A stretch of DNA of 64,000 nucleotides from Pseudovibrio denitrificans JCM 12308 (GCF_001310815.1 NZ_BAZK01000001.1:62001-126000); one strand, 5' to 3'; positions 1 through 9,535 are shown, numbered from the stretch's first letter. Numbers and translations are program-made. The notes: generated by a model not told the origin, from the sequence alone.

Positions 1-165
1 AGTTTCCTGAGTTTCGGGGGCAGCTGTTTTGTCGTGCCCATTTTCGCTGTCTGATACCTGCTCGTCTTCCGGCACATCAAACTCGACATTGTATCCAACT
101 TTGATTGCTTTCAGGACTTCATGTGCCCAGTTTTCGTGCTCTTGAGGGAGATCATTCTCAGGCAT
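1..165 (-). CDS. Small acidic protein, 3' part outside window
   Basis: An open frame begins at the ATG at 165 (minus strand) with a Shine-Dalgarno-like GGAG about 7 bases upstream, and runs off the window edge after 55 codons. The visible part starts MPENDLPQEHENWAHEV and becomes rich in Asp/Glu with a polar, probably disordered stretch after residue 35. No domain is recognised and no function is proposed. Its start faces a 346-base non-coding stretch. Confidence 0.5.
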   Translation of the reverse strand, partial: MPENDLPQEHENWAHEVLKAIKVGYNVEFDVPEDEQVSDSENGHDKTAAPETQET

Positions 166-511
166 TTGGAAACTCCGAAGTTCGGGGAAACTGCTGTTTC
201 ACACTCTAGTCGCGCTGCGCATAATTATGCGTTGCTGCACTTCGGATATGGGAAAATTCAAGTCTTTCGCTGAAAAATGCGTTGCTGATACTTGATTAAG
301 TTAAGGTAAGTTTAGATCCAGTGTGAATCTGTATTTGAGGCAAGATTTATATACGCAAATCAGAGCAGGCTTTAAATCAGGAGCTGATAGAAAAATGGTT
401 TTGCGTTGGTTTGCGTTGAAATGTGGACGCATTGCCCCGGAGAAGAGCCAACATTCCTGATAAATTGAATCAGGAATGTCATATAACTCATTGATATAGC
501 GCCTTATATAT
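166..511. other. Intergenic stretch, no convincing gene
   Basis: 346 bases between the partial gene at 1-165 and the oxidoreductase that ends at 512. It is AT-rich and holds a perfect 11-bp hairpin at 451-479 (listed separately). It also has several copies of the short word GCGTTG near 230, 280 and 403-418. A minus-strand open frame at 301-522 has a GTG start inside the preceding gene and no ribosome-binding site, so it is not accepted. Confidence 0.5.
451..479 (-). terminator. Perfect 11-bp hairpin after the oxidoreductase gene
   Basis: ACATTCCTGAT (451-461) and ATCAGGAATGT (469-479) are perfect reverse complements around a 7-base loop. It lies about 33 bases beyond the stop of the minus-strand oxidoreductase at 512, where the sugar-transport operon ends. 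There is no clear T-run, so it may be a 3'-end-stabilising hairpin rather than a textbook intrinsic terminator. Confidence 0.45.
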
Positions 512-1582
512 TCAATCTTCACCTAAGAATTTTTGCCCAACTTCAGCAAAAAGGTTCAGGTCGTTTGCTGCGTCGGTTAGCGTTGTTTTGTATGACGCTC
601 CGTCGGTGACTGCTTTGTAGAACGCATCGAGCTCAATGCGGAATGGATCCTCATAGGATGGGCCTATCACCTCTGTGATGGTCTGCTCATCGGTTGAGCG
701 GGTGATACTGAGCTGTGTCGGCAGGTTACGGATGTACGGTGTGTCATAGGTGGCGTGGTACCGTTCGCTCTGTGTGAGCACTTCGATGCCTGCATCAAAT
801 TCAGCAATATCGGAAATGACAGCTTCGTACATTGCTGTGAAGTGACCGTAGTCAAACAGGACCATGACCGTCTCACCGCCGTGCTGTTTGGCGTAGCTGA
901 CGGACTTTGGCAGGCCGAGCAACTCGCGCATGGCGGAGAAGCTGTGGGAGGACAGGCCCGTGAGCACCTGATAGGCGCGGAGCTGATCCTTTGTGGCGTC
1001 CTCTCCCATTATGTCCCGGAGCATGGCTGTAGTGCGTTGCTGACCGTCCACAATCACCTCTTGCGGTACATCCTTGCCTCGGACCACTGGTCGTGTCTGG
1101 CGGGTGAAGTATGGCGCTTCGCGGATGATGTCGCGGATACGGACGTGGCGGATGTTTTCTAGGTCTGGCATGCGCTCTTTCAGAGCCAGGAAGCTGCGGG
1201 AGTAACGGCGCATGTAGCCGACGAACACGACGCTGCTGCACTGCTTCTGTTCTTTCAGCAGTGCCGGAATCTGATGCTTGTTGAGGCAGACCGGCTTTTC
1301 GATGAAGACGTGCTTGCCAGCTTTCATGGCTTCGGTCAGCAGGTCTGCGTGCAGGTGATCAGGCGTCAGGATAAAAACAGCATCCAATGACGGATCGGCA
1401 ATCAGATCAGAGGCGGCTGCGTAGCGTTTCTCGACGTTGTAGCGCTGGCCCACATACTCCATCAGCTCCTCAGAAACATCGCTGATGGCTGCAATGGTGA
1501 AGCGTTGATCGTCAGCCAGCAATGGCAGGTGCATCAGCTGCGCGACTTCGCCCAGCCCAATAATTCCAACGGACAGTGACAT
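512..1582 (-). CDS. Gfo/Idh/MocA-family oxidoreductase
   Basis: 356 residues. The N-terminus reads VGIIGLGEVAQLMHLPLL, the Rossmann NAD(P)-binding start of the Gfo/Idh/MocA family. The family EKP motif follows in HVFIEKPVCL near residue 95, where the lysine normally contacts cofactor and substrate. Members oxidise or reduce hydroxyls of sugars and inositols, and the substrate cannot be read from sequence. It is the last gene of the minus-strand operon that starts at 8206, 11 bases after the isomerase gene. That placement suggests it acts on the sugar brought in by the ABC transporter. Confidence 0.85.
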   Translation of the reverse strand: MSLSVGIIGLGEVAQLMHLPLLADDQRFTIAAISDVSEELMEYVGQRYNVEKRYAAASDLIADPSLDAVFILTPDHLHADLLTEAMKAGKHVFIEKPVCLNKHQIPALLKEQKQCSSVVFVGYMRRYSRSFLALKERMPDLENIRHVRIRDIIREAPYFTRQTRPVVRGKDVPQEVIVDGQQRTTAMLRDIMGEDATKDQLRAYQVLTGLSSHSFSAMRELLGLPKSVSYAKQHGGETVMVLFDYGHFTAMYEAVISDIAEFDAGIEVLTQSERYHATYDTPYIRNLPTQLSITRSTDEQTITEVIGPSYEDPFRIELDAFYKAVTDGASYKTTLTDAANDLNLFAEVGQKFLGED

Positions 1583-1593
1583 TGTTGTTTTCC

Positions 1594-2451
1594 TTAGGCT
1601 TGGCTCATTGCAGCGATGTAGGAGTAATTGCGGCGGGCCAGTTCCAGCGGTGTTTCCGTTGCATCCTCTGCAACGTCCTGCTCCACAACAACTGGCCCCT
1701 GGAAATCCTTTGCCCGTAGGAAATCCATAACAGCCGCAATTTCAACGGCCCCTTCTGCAAGCGGACACATGACGCCAGCAGCCAGAGACTCCTGAACACT
1801 GATTTCGCCAGAAAGAACGCGGGCGCAGACATTTGGGTCCACGTTCTTCAGGTGCATATAGTCGATGCGATCCCAGACACGTTGCATATAGGCCAGAGGA
1901 TCCTGATCCCAGAACGCATGATGGCCGGTGTCGAGACACAGGTTCAGCGGGGTGTTTTTGAGCAGATCGTCGATCTGTGCTTCCAGTTCCACGCATGTGC
2001 CGATGTGTGGGTGGAAACTCAGCGCGATGCCGAAGGTTTCAGCCAGCATGGCATGGGCTTTGGTGAGGTCTGCATACATCTGCTGACGTGCGTCAGGTGT
2101 GATCATGCCCAGTTGGCCAGATGGGTAGACGTTGCTTTCGTCCATCACCACAAGATGCTTGGCACCCAGTGATGCCAGAAGCTCGCCCTGCGCCTGCATA
2201 TCCGCATGGAACTTGCCACTGGTTTCAATTAGAGAGAACGTGTGCACGTGGGTGGCACCGATCAGGGTCAGGTTGCGCTTTGCCAGCATGGCCTTCAGCT
2301 GGTCTGCGTCTTTTGGCAGGTATCCCAATGGCCCGAGCTCGGTCCCTCGGTAGCCTGCGCTTGCGACCTGATCTAAATATTCATCTGGCGTGTATGCGTT
2401 GCCAGTCGGGTAGCAAATTCCCCATGAACACGGTGCATTCCCAATCAACAT
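1594..2451 (-). CDS. Sugar phosphate isomerase/epimerase (IolE-like TIM barrel)
   Basis: 285 residues with the AP-endonuclease-2/xylose isomerase-like fold. It begins NAPCSWGICYP, as IolE-type and related epimerases do, and carries metal-ligand positions such as SFHPHIGT, CLDTGHHAFW and the late Glu in VVVEQDV. Likely a cytoplasmic metal-dependent isomerase, epimerase or dehydratase. IolE (inosose dehydratase) is the closest named relative that comes to mind, but no other iol gene is nearby, so the exact reaction is open. It lies 11 bases from each neighbour in the sugar operon. Confidence 0.8.
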   Translation of the reverse strand: MLIGNAPCSWGICYPTGNAYTPDEYLDQVASAGYRGTELGPLGYLPKDADQLKAMLAKRNLTLIGATHVHTFSLIETSGKFHADMQAQGELLASLGAKHLVVMDESNVYPSGQLGMITPDARQQMYADLTKAHAMLAETFGIALSFHPHIGTCVELEAQIDDLLKNTPLNLCLDTGHHAFWDQDPLAYMQRVWDRIDYMHLKNVDPNVCARVLSGEISVQESLAAGVMCPLAEGAVEIAAVMDFLRAKDFQGPVVVEQDVAEDATETPLELARRNYSYIAAMSQA

Positions 2452-2462
2452 GCCGTGCTGTC

Positions 2463-3887
2463 CTATTCCGTTTTTATGTATATTGGATTGGAAAGAGCCC
2501 GGATGATGGGCTGTTCCCGTATCTCTTCCTCAGACAATCCCAGAGGAAGTTTTTTGCCTTTGAAGGCTCCCAGAAACTCTTCAAGTAAATCCTGATGGTT
2601 CGCCTTGGCGACAATCTCGGCACGCAGGAACCCTGTTACCGGCTCATTGAAAGAGAGCTGCACTGTATCGCCGGAAATGAGCACTTCCTGACGGCATCCG
2701 CTCGCATCCACCCAACGCAACAGATCGCCATTGGCGCCCTCCACATGAACGGAGAAGCTTGCCGTATCTGCCGAGACCTCCTCGCCCATGCGGGCCATGC
2801 CGGAGGTGAGAGACAGGTGTGGGCCGTCCGGGCCTTCGGTCACGTAGCCTAGGCCTGCTTTCATGGCATCCAGAACGGCTTGTTCACTGAGCTCTTCCAG
2901 CCAGAGCACTGTTGTCGGGCGGGCCAGCACCAGCGGGCCTTCCGGCAGTAGCCTATCCGGCTGATGGAAGTCGCTGCCACCAATCAGCGAGACGCGGAGG
3001 CCATCACTCAGGCGTTTCTGGTAGCGGGCCAGAGAGACCCAGTTGTACATGAGCCATGCAGATTGCCAGACTTCCATGCAGTCGGTTTCCGGCAGCTCAT
3101 AGGTCCAGTCGATGGGCGGTTTATCATGGTTGATGGAGAACAGACCGCCGCGATCGTGGGCCGCTTTGGCGACGATATGGGCGTGGTCTGGCTGCGTCAT
3201 GCGGAAGTCGAGCCAGTCATCTATGCCGAACACATTGGCGTGGCCGACGGCTGTGGTGACTTCCATGCCGCGCACGAACACCAGATCCTCAGAGGACTGC
3301 GGATGGAAGTATCTGCGCTGGGTCGTGGTGTTGTGATCTGCAACTGCCAGAAAATCCAATCCCGCCTGTTTAGCAGCTGCATGGAGCAGCTCAGGTCCGC
3401 CGCGTGCATCGGAATGGAAGGTATGGCAGTGCAGATCTCCCTTGTACCACCCTGCCCCTTGTCGCACCGGATTTGGCGTGACGGGCTGTGGCGCAATCTT
3501 TCTGGGTGTCTGATCAAAGGAAATGGTGAGTTCTACATCCGCGCCGGTTTCCGGCACCTTGTAGAGGCCAAGGATGATTTGCCAGGTGCCCGGCTCTATC
3601 TTGCCATGCACGTAACCCGGTGTGGCGTCATCCAGTGCGATAAAGAAGCTGTCGCGGGCGCCCCCGCTCCAGCCACGAAACCCTGAGCTTGCCGGAAACG
3701 GCGTGATGTCAGGGTCAAGGCATCCAAGATCAATGATGCAATCTTCAGCCTTGGGGTATTCCAGTGACACGTCAAAGCGTGTCGTGCCTTCGGGCACCTC
3801 AAATTCCAGATAGAAGTACGGATCAGCTGCCTGATCCGCCTTCGTGATGTGCTTGTGGAGCTTGAGGTGGTCCAGCGTTTCACTCAT
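2463..3887 (-). CDS. PHP-domain metallohydrolase (CehA/McbA family)
   Basis: About 474 residues from the ATG at 3887, which overlaps the ATPase stop (ATGAGTGA). Longer upstream starts would run back into the ATPase gene. An N-terminal beta-rich region of about 150 residues precedes a PHP domain. HCHTFHSDARGG and VADHNTTTQ are PHP metal-binding motifs, followed by INHD and GGSDFH. CehA/McbA proteins hydrolyse phosphoesters or carbamates with a metal cluster. Here the operon suggests cleavage of a phosphorylated or esterified sugar, which is inference. No signal peptide is seen, so it is probably cytoplasmic. Confidence 0.75.
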   Translation of the reverse strand: MSETLDHLKLHKHITKADQAADPYFYLEFEVPEGTTRFDVSLEYPKAEDCIIDLGCLDPDITPFPASSGFRGWSGGARDSFFIALDDATPGYVHGKIEPGTWQIILGLYKVPETGADVELTISFDQTPRKIAPQPVTPNPVRQGAGWYKGDLHCHTFHSDARGGPELLHAAAKQAGLDFLAVADHNTTTQRRYFHPQSSEDLVFVRGMEVTTAVGHANVFGIDDWLDFRMTQPDHAHIVAKAAHDRGGLFSINHDKPPIDWTYELPETDCMEVWQSAWLMYNWVSLARYQKRLSDGLRVSLIGGSDFHQPDRLLPEGPLVLARPTTVLWLEELSEQAVLDAMKAGLGYVTEGPDGPHLSLTSGMARMGEEVSADTASFSVHVEGANGDLLRWVDASGCRQEVLISGDTVQLSFNEPVTGFLRAEIVAKANHQDLLEEFLGAFKGKKLPLGLSEEEIREQPIIRALSNPIYIKTE

Positions 3888-4980
3888 CATCAAGCGCCAG
3901 TCTGTTTCCGTCTGCATCAAACAGGGTGATGTGCTTGCTTGAGAAGCCAAGCGCCACGTCTTCGGTCAAAATGATGTCGTCATCGGTGAAGATACGGGCG
4001 GTGAAGCGAGCTGCATCAGGACGTTCAATGGTGACAAGCTTTTCGGCGCCCATGTTCTCGTTGGCAAACAGTTTGCCGCGCACCACGTTTTCCGCTTCTG
4101 CCGTTGCGCGCAAGTGTTCCGGACGCACACCCATGGTGATCTTCGGATTGACTGCGACGGCTTCTGCGAAGGAGCGCTGCATCGGGATATCCGCAACTTC
4201 CAGCCCCTCTGCGCGGACTTTGAGCACATTGTCAGCAACCATTGCTTCCACTGGCAGCAGGTTCATGGGCGGGTTGCCGACGAAGTTTGCCACGAATGTG
4301 GTTGCTGGCTTGCGGTAAATCTCCATCGGGGTAGCAAACTGTACGATACGGCCTTGATCCATCACGGCCACACGGGTTGCCAGCGCCATGGCTTCGGCCT
4401 GATCGTGGGTCACGTAGACGGAGGTCATGCCCATGCTGTGCTGCAGGTGATGCAGGAAGCCGCGGGCCTCCAGACGCAGTTTGGCGTCCAGATTGGAGAG
4501 TGGCTCGTCGAACAGATAGACCTGGCTTGGGTTGACCAGTGCGCGCGCCAGAGAGGTACGCTGCTGCTGACCACCGGAGATCTGGGCTGGCAAGCGATCC
4601 AGCAGGTGGCCGATTTTCAGCACGTCTGCCACTTCCTGTGCGCGTTCACCGCGTGTTGCCTCGTTCTCCCCGCGCACCTTGAGTGGGTACGAGATGTTGT
4701 CGGAGATGTTCATGTGCGGATAGAGGGCGTAGTCCTGAAACACCATGGAGATCTTACGATCACGCGGATGCAGGGCTGTGACGTCCCGATCGCCGATGTA
4801 AATGCGGCCTGAGGTTGGGGTTTCCAGGCCGGCGATCATGCGCAGGCTGGTGGTTTTGCCGCAACCGGATGGGCCGAGCAGGCAGATGAACTCGCCATCA
4901 TTGATCTCAAAAGTCGCGTTTGAGACAGCATTGAAGTCGCCGAAAGATTTGGTGACGTTTTGGAATGAAATAGAAGCCAT
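3880..4980 (-). CDS. ugpC: Sugar ABC transporter ATPase (UgpC/MsmK type)
   Basis: 366 residues. Walker A is GPSGCGKTT (about residue 37), the signature is SGGQQQRTSLARAL, and Walker B is YLFDEPLSNLDAKLR. A C-terminal MOP/OB-like regulatory extension (from about residue 240) is typical of CUT1 carbohydrate importers. It energises the two permeases encoded upstream (4995-6733). The stop overlaps the PHP-hydrolase start, consistent with translational coupling. The symbol reflects the family; the transported sugar need not be glycerol-3-phosphate. Confidence 0.88.
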   Translation of the reverse strand: MASISFQNVTKSFGDFNAVSNATFEINDGEFICLLGPSGCGKTTSLRMIAGLETPTSGRIYIGDRDVTALHPRDRKISMVFQDYALYPHMNISDNISYPLKVRGENEATRGERAQEVADVLKIGHLLDRLPAQISGGQQQRTSLARALVNPSQVYLFDEPLSNLDAKLRLEARGFLHHLQHSMGMTSVYVTHDQAEAMALATRVAVMDQGRIVQFATPMEIYRKPATTFVANFVGNPPMNLLPVEAMVADNVLKVRAEGLEVADIPMQRSFAEAVAVNPKITMGVRPEHLRATAEAENVVRGKLFANENMGAEKLVTIERPDAARFTARIFTDDDIILTEDVALGFSSKHITLFDADGNRLALDDE

Positions 4981-4994
4981 TTTTGTTCTTTCGA

Positions 4995-5825
4995 TTATGC
5001 CTTGATGCCGCCAAAGAACCGGAAACCGAACTTCCAGTTTACGAACAGATAGAGAGAGATGACCGGGAACGAGTAGATCAGCGCATAAGCTGCAAGCAGC
5101 GTCACGATTGGGGTGCCTGCTTCTGAATAGAAGGAGTAGATCGCGACAGAGGCTGGCATCAGCTCGTCAGAGCGCAGCAGGATGAACGGGATCAGGAAGC
5201 TGCCCCAGATGTTCACGAAGGCCCAGACCACCACAACCACGATGCCTGGACGGATGACTGGCAATGCCACATCGCGGAAGGCCTGCATGGAGGAGGCTCC
5301 GGCAACCATGGCGCTTTCCTCGTAGGATTTCGGGATACCATCGATGAAGTCGCGCAGGATAAACATGGCGGTTGGCAGCAGGCCACCTGCAAACACCAGA
5401 ATGACGGCGATGTGGGTGTCGATCAGGCCAAGGCTGGAGATGATCAGGAAGATCGGCACCATAGCCGCACTACCGGACACCACGGAGGAGAACAACAGCA
5501 GGATGTAGGTGATGCTCTTTTTGCCCGGCACGTCAGAACGAGACAGCGCGTAGGCAGCCAGTGTTGCGGAGATACCAACGAGAACAACACCGCCTACACT
5601 TTGAATGAAGGAGTTGAGCAGGCCGCGCATGGCGAACTTGTTTTCAAACACCGTGTAGAAGTTCTGCAGCGTGAAGACCGCCGGGATCTCAAGGCCAAGC
5701 TCTGCCCGCGCGTTAAATGGTGCGAACAGGAACCACAGCAGTGGCAAGGCAAATGCGATGCCGATTATGGCGGTGAGAACAGAGAAGCTGATGCGGGACA
5801 GCATTTGATGGAATGAGAGTGTCAT
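4995..5825 (-). CDS. Carbohydrate ABC transporter permease (UgpE/MalG type)
   Basis: 276 residues with about six hydrophobic segments. The EAA loop that contacts the ATPase is visible as SYEESAMVAGASSMQAFRDVALP. The start codon overlaps the stop of the preceding permease (TAATG at 5825), a sign of coupled translation. With the partner permease, the ATPase and the binding protein at 6848 it forms a CUT1 inner-membrane importer. Confidence 0.87.
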   Translation of the reverse strand: MTLSFHQMLSRISFSVLTAIIGIAFALPLLWFLFAPFNARAELGLEIPAVFTLQNFYTVFENKFAMRGLLNSFIQSVGGVVLVGISATLAAYALSRSDVPGKKSITYILLLFSSVVSGSAAMVPIFLIISSLGLIDTHIAVILVFAGGLLPTAMFILRDFIDGIPKSYEESAMVAGASSMQAFRDVALPVIRPGIVVVVVWAFVNIWGSFLIPFILLRSDELMPASVAIYSFYSEAGTPIVTLLAAYALIYSFPVISLYLFVNWKFGFRFFGGIKA

Positions 5826-6733
5826 TATGCTGTTCCTTTGTTCTTCTGCTTGGCGATGCGCAGATAAACAAGCGCGAAGGCCAGATTGATCAGCATGATC
5901 ACCACGCCCACGGCTGCGCCTTTACCGAACTCGAAGTCCTTGAAGGCCACACGGTAGGTGTAGATGGAGAGCAGCTCTGTGCGGTAGGACGGGCCACCGT
6001 TGGTGAGCAGGAACGGTGTGAACACGTTGAACGTCCACATGGTGATGAGGATCAGATCAGTGACCACATGGCCTTTGATCAGCGGCAGTGCAATGTCCTT
6101 GAACTTCTGGAAGGAGGTTGCGCCTGCAACGTCTGCAGCCTGGAAATAGCTTGGCGGAATGGAGGAGAACGCGGAGTTGAACAGCATCATAGAGAACGCT
6201 GCGCCGCGCCAGGTGTTGAAGAAGACGATCACCCAGAACGGATTTTCCAGCAGCCAGTCTCCGGGTTCCAGTCCCAGCGATGTGACCAGCATATTGAGCG
6301 TGCCATTGTCGTAATCAAGGAAGGCGAACCACGCAAAGCCGATGACCACTTCGGGCAGGATCCAAGCAACGATAACGGCGGATTCTGAGAAGACCTTCAC
6401 ATATTTAGGTGTGGACTGGAGCAGCCATGCGAGCACCATGCCGAGCAGCGCCTGCCCGACAAGAGCGGAGAGCAACACGAACTGGATGGTCAGGATGAGG
6501 GAGAAGCCGAACTGACCACGGGTGAAGAACGTGCTCATGTTGAACAGGGCTATGTAGTTATCAAACCCGACGAATTCAGGATTGAGCGCCGTTTTTCCGA
6601 GCAGAGTTCTGTTGGTGAAGGAGACAAAGATGACCCAGAAAAACGGGACAATCACAAACGCTCCGACAAGGGCTGCTGCAGGGGAGAAAAACAGCGCTCC
6701 CGCGCGCGCAGACAACAATGAGAAGTTCTTCAA
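5825..6733 (-). CDS. Sugar ABC transporter permease (UgpA/MalF type)
   Basis: 302 residues. It has an N-terminal membrane segment after a short cytoplasmic stretch, multiple later hydrophobic segments, and the EAA-loop sequence YFQAADVAGATSFQKFKDIALP. First permease of the CUT1 importer. It is separated from the upstream binding-protein gene by 114 bases holding two perfect hairpins, a common arrangement that lets the binding protein be made in excess over membrane subunits. Confidence 0.87.
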   Translation of the reverse strand: MKNFSLLSARAGALFFSPAAALVGAFVIVPFFWVIFVSFTNRTLLGKTALNPEFVGFDNYIALFNMSTFFTRGQFGFSLILTIQFVLLSALVGQALLGMVLAWLLQSTPKYVKVFSESAVIVAWILPEVVIGFAWFAFLDYDNGTLNMLVTSLGLEPGDWLLENPFWVIVFFNTWRGAAFSMMLFNSAFSSIPPSYFQAADVAGATSFQKFKDIALPLIKGHVVTDLILITMWTFNVFTPFLLTNGGPSYRTELLSIYTYRVAFKDFEFGKGAAVGVVIMLINLAFALVYLRIAKQKNKGTA

Positions 6734-6778
6734 ATTACACCTTCCCGGGAGGGAAACATTCTTCTTATTGGAAGATCA

Positions 6779-6833
6779 GAGGGCGCAGGAGCGCGCCCTC
6801 CCGGATACAACAGAGCGATGGATGCTCTGTTGT
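6779..6833 (-). terminator. Two perfect hairpins between binding protein and permeases
   Basis: Read on the minus strand, ACAACAGAGC/GCTCTGTTGT (6807-6833, 10 bp) is followed by GAGGGCGC/GCGCCCTC (6779-6800, 8 bp). Neither has a clean T-run, so they are better read as partial terminators or mRNA-stabilising structures. They would keep the binding-protein mRNA more abundant than the permease mRNA. Confidence 0.55.
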
Positions 6834-6847
6834 CCTTTTTCGGCTGA

Positions 6848-8206
6848 TTACAGCTTGCTGACTGTGTTTTCTTCGCCAACGATGGCGATCACGTCAGACT
6901 TGTACTGTGCCATTGCTTCTTCTGGAGTCTGTTCACCGGAAACAACCGCTTCCGTCATACGCTGAACTGCAACAGAAACTTTGTTGTAGTGAGCGTTGTT
7001 TGGACGCGCTGTGGTCAGAGGCAGAAGTGTCTGTGAGGTCTCTGTCAGGAAGTCAGAGTTCGGAATCCAGACATCATCACGAATACGAACGCGTGGGTTG
7101 ATGGCCTGGAAGGCATCAAGCTGCTCTTTGGAGTTCATATAGGACAGAAGTGCCCAGGACTCTTTTGGAGCTTTGGTGTTTGGATTGATCACAAAACCAG
7201 TACCACCAGACATGGTCACGAAGTCCTGACCACGGAAGCCCTTGCCCGGTTCCTGAGCTGGCATCTTCTTCCATGTCATGTTGACGTCACGGTCTTTGAC
7301 TTCAAACTCTGCGCCCGGCTTGGTAACTGAGCGATAGAACCAGTCGCCTTCCACCAACATGGCTGTTTTGCCATCGCGGAAGTTCGCAAAAGTGCGGTTG
7401 CGGCCATCACCGAGCAGCTGAGCGCGTTTGTCACCAAGCTTTTCGTCAATGTAGATGGTCTTGTACAGGTTCAGCGTATCCAGAATGCCTTGTGAGGACA
7501 CGATCCACTTGCCGTTGTCGTCCAGCATGCCTTCACCGGTACCGAGGATCGCCATCCAGTAGCCCTGCATGGTGGTTGCTTCGCCCATGGACACACCAGC
7601 GTTCAGCTGAAGTGGTGCGGACTTTGGCATCGCCTTTTTGATGGTGCGCGCGGCATCCAGAACGTCTTCCCATGACGTTGGCTGCCATGTGTCGGCATCA
7701 AGACCGGCCTGTGCGAAGATGTCTTTGCGCACGAAGATCATGCGGCTGTCGGTGCCCAGTGCGATACCGTAGGCTTTGCCGCCGTAGGACATCAGCTCTT
7801 TGGAGCCTTCAGAAATGTGGGACCACCCTTCCCAATTGTTCACTTCTGCGCCTGCAACATCTTCTAGTGGCTTCAGAAGACCTGCGTCCACGAAGTTTGG
7901 AATGAGGAAGCCATCAAACGAGGAAACGTCTGCACCTGCCCCGGTTGAGAAGTCCAATGCGAGCTGCTGGGTCAGCTGCTCATCTTTGCCTGCGAACTCC
8001 TTGAAGTTCACTGTCACGTCCTTTCCGGTGGCTTTCATCATCTTTTCGAAGCCAGGAATGACGCTTGTTTTCAGCCAGACAGCGGCTGCACTGTTCACGC
8101 CGCCTTCCACACAACGGCAAGTGATGGTTACGTCGGTTGCCATCGCTGGCCCAGCAAGCGCTGTGGCAGCTGCAAGACCCAATGCATAACTACGCAATTT
8201 ACTCAT
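6848..8206 (-). CDS. Sugar ABC transporter periplasmic binding protein
   Basis: 452 residues, family-1 extracellular solute-binding protein. A Sec signal peptide is clear (LRSYALGLAAATALAGPAMA, cleavage near residue 23). The mature part carries hallmarks of CUT1 binding proteins, e.g. KAYGIALGTDSRMIFVRKDI and AMLVEGDWFY. First gene of the operon running to 512. Two identical LacI-type operators lie upstream at 8284 and 8446, so expression is probably induced by its own substrate. The ligand is not evident. Confidence 0.88.
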   Translation of the reverse strand: MSKLRSYALGLAAATALAGPAMATDVTITCRCVEGGVNSAAAVWLKTSVIPGFEKMMKATGKDVTVNFKEFAGKDEQLTQQLALDFSTGAGADVSSFDGFLIPNFVDAGLLKPLEDVAGAEVNNWEGWSHISEGSKELMSYGGKAYGIALGTDSRMIFVRKDIFAQAGLDADTWQPTSWEDVLDAARTIKKAMPKSAPLQLNAGVSMGEATTMQGYWMAILGTGEGMLDDNGKWIVSSQGILDTLNLYKTIYIDEKLGDKRAQLLGDGRNRTFANFRDGKTAMLVEGDWFYRSVTKPGAEFEVKDRDVNMTWKKMPAQEPGKGFRGQDFVTMSGGTGFVINPNTKAPKESWALLSYMNSKEQLDAFQAINPRVRIRDDVWIPNSDFLTETSQTLLPLTTARPNNAHYNKVSVAVQRMTEAVVSGEQTPEEAMAQYKSDVIAIVGEENTVSKL

Positions 8207-8283
8207 CTAAAAAATCCCCCCAGGGCATCCTGTGTTGGTGTGCCTTGTCACTAATCATGAGAAATCGATCAGTGAAATTAGAA

Positions 8284-8297
8284 TGAACACGTTTTCA
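8284..8297. promoter_or_regulatory. LacI-type operator, binding-protein side
   Basis: TGAACACGTTTTCA, a near-palindrome with the central CG typical of LacI/GalR operators, 78 bases upstream of the binding-protein start. An identical 14-mer (16 identical bases with flanks) sits at 8446-8459 in front of the LacI gene. The two copies are 162 bases apart. Confidence 0.75.
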
Positions 8298-8445
8298 CTA
8301 TCCGTCAATACTATTGAAAAAATCAAGAGGATTCTGAAAATGGCTGAGAGCAGATATATTATATAAACGGCACAAAACTGTCATATTTTCGTCGTGCATA
8401 AAGATTGTTCGATTGACATCCTAGGGTTAGATACGGCATTAATAG

Positions 8446-8459
8446 TGAACACGTTTTCA
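8446..8459. promoter_or_regulatory. LacI-type operator, regulator side
   Basis: Second exact TGAACACGTTTTCA, 19 bases before the GTG start of the lacI-type gene at 8478. Its position over the regulator's own 5' region suggests autorepression. Paired with 8284-8297 it could support DNA looping over the divergent promoters. Confidence 0.75.
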
Positions 8460-8477
8460 CTTATCGAGTAATTTTGA

Positions 8478-9535
8478 GTGTCTGATCAATCAAGCATCCA
8501 AGAGGTCAAACGCCCGGAACGCGCTACGGCAGATACAGTTGCCAAGCTTGCCGGCGTTTCGCGAGTCGCTGTTTCACGCGCCTTCAACCCGCATGCCTCT
8601 TTGAAAAAGGAAAAGCGCGAACTGATTCTCAAAATCGCGAAGGATGTGGCTACACGCCGGACATGGCGGCGCGCGCTTTGGTGACACGGCGCTCGCATCT
8701 GGTGGGCGTGATCGTGCCGGATGTGTGCAGCCCCTGGGAATCGCAGGAGATTGATGCGCTGACCACCGCCCTGCAGGCGGAAGGGTTTGCAACACTGCTC
8801 TTCAAGACACGCACTGATCAGAGCATGGATGAGCGGTTGCTGACCTATATGAAGGGCTTCAATCTGGATAGCATCATTGCCTTTGCGGAGAACGTGACAC
8901 CGGACACCCTCGCCCATTCTCTGGGCCGCGCGGTGCCGATTTACGTGAGCTATTCTGAAGATGGCAGTCTGCCAAACCAGCCGAAGTCCACGTCTGTATT
9001 TGACCGGTTGATCGTGGACCAGAAAAACGGGATCGATCAGGCGGTTGCCTTGATGCAGGCTTATGGCTGCAAACGATTTGCCTATCTGGGCGGTACAACA
9101 ACTTCCCTAGCAAACACAGAGCGCGAGCGCGCCTTCAAATGCGTGATGAACGAGCGCGACCTGCCGGAGCCTCTGGTGCTGCAAGGCGATTATACCTATG
9201 AGAGCGCCCTCGCCTCCACGCTTGATCTGTTTCAGGTTGGTGAAGGTGTTGACGGCATCTTTTCAGCCAACGACGTTGGCGCCTTCGGGGTGATTGATGC
9301 ACTTCGCTTCAAGCTGGGCCTGCGGGTACCGGAAGATGTGAAAGTGGTCGGCTTCGATGACATCGCTCAGTCCGGATGGCTGAGCTACAACCTCACCACC
9401 GTGAAGATTGATCTGGAAGACCGTGTGCGTGCGCTTGTGCGCCTGATTTTGCGGCGCCTGAAAGACCCCAATGCCCCTGCCATGATCGAGACACTGCAGA
9501 CCCGCCTGATTGTGCGCGGTACTGTGGGCTCATAA
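8478..9535 (+). pseudogene. LacI-family regulator, frameshifted in this sequence
   Basis: Two overlapping frames together make one LacI/GalR regulator. The first (8478-8684) carries the helix-turn-helix ADTVAKLAGVSRVAVSRAF. The second (8663-9535) carries the sugar-binding domain. At GTGGCTACACG (8647-8657) one G appears missing; GTGGGCTACACG restores KDVGYTPDMAARAL, the expected hinge-helix region, and gives about 352 residues. It probably represses the divergent sugar-transport operon and itself through the two operators upstream. Whether the frameshift is real or a sequencing error cannot be settled here; many similar G/C-run losses in this window favour error. Confidence 0.8.

Noticed and set aside
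301-522. 73-residue minus-strand open frame
   Set aside because: GTG start lies inside the preceding oxidoreductase gene, no ribosome-binding site, spans a strong hairpin and no family resemblance.
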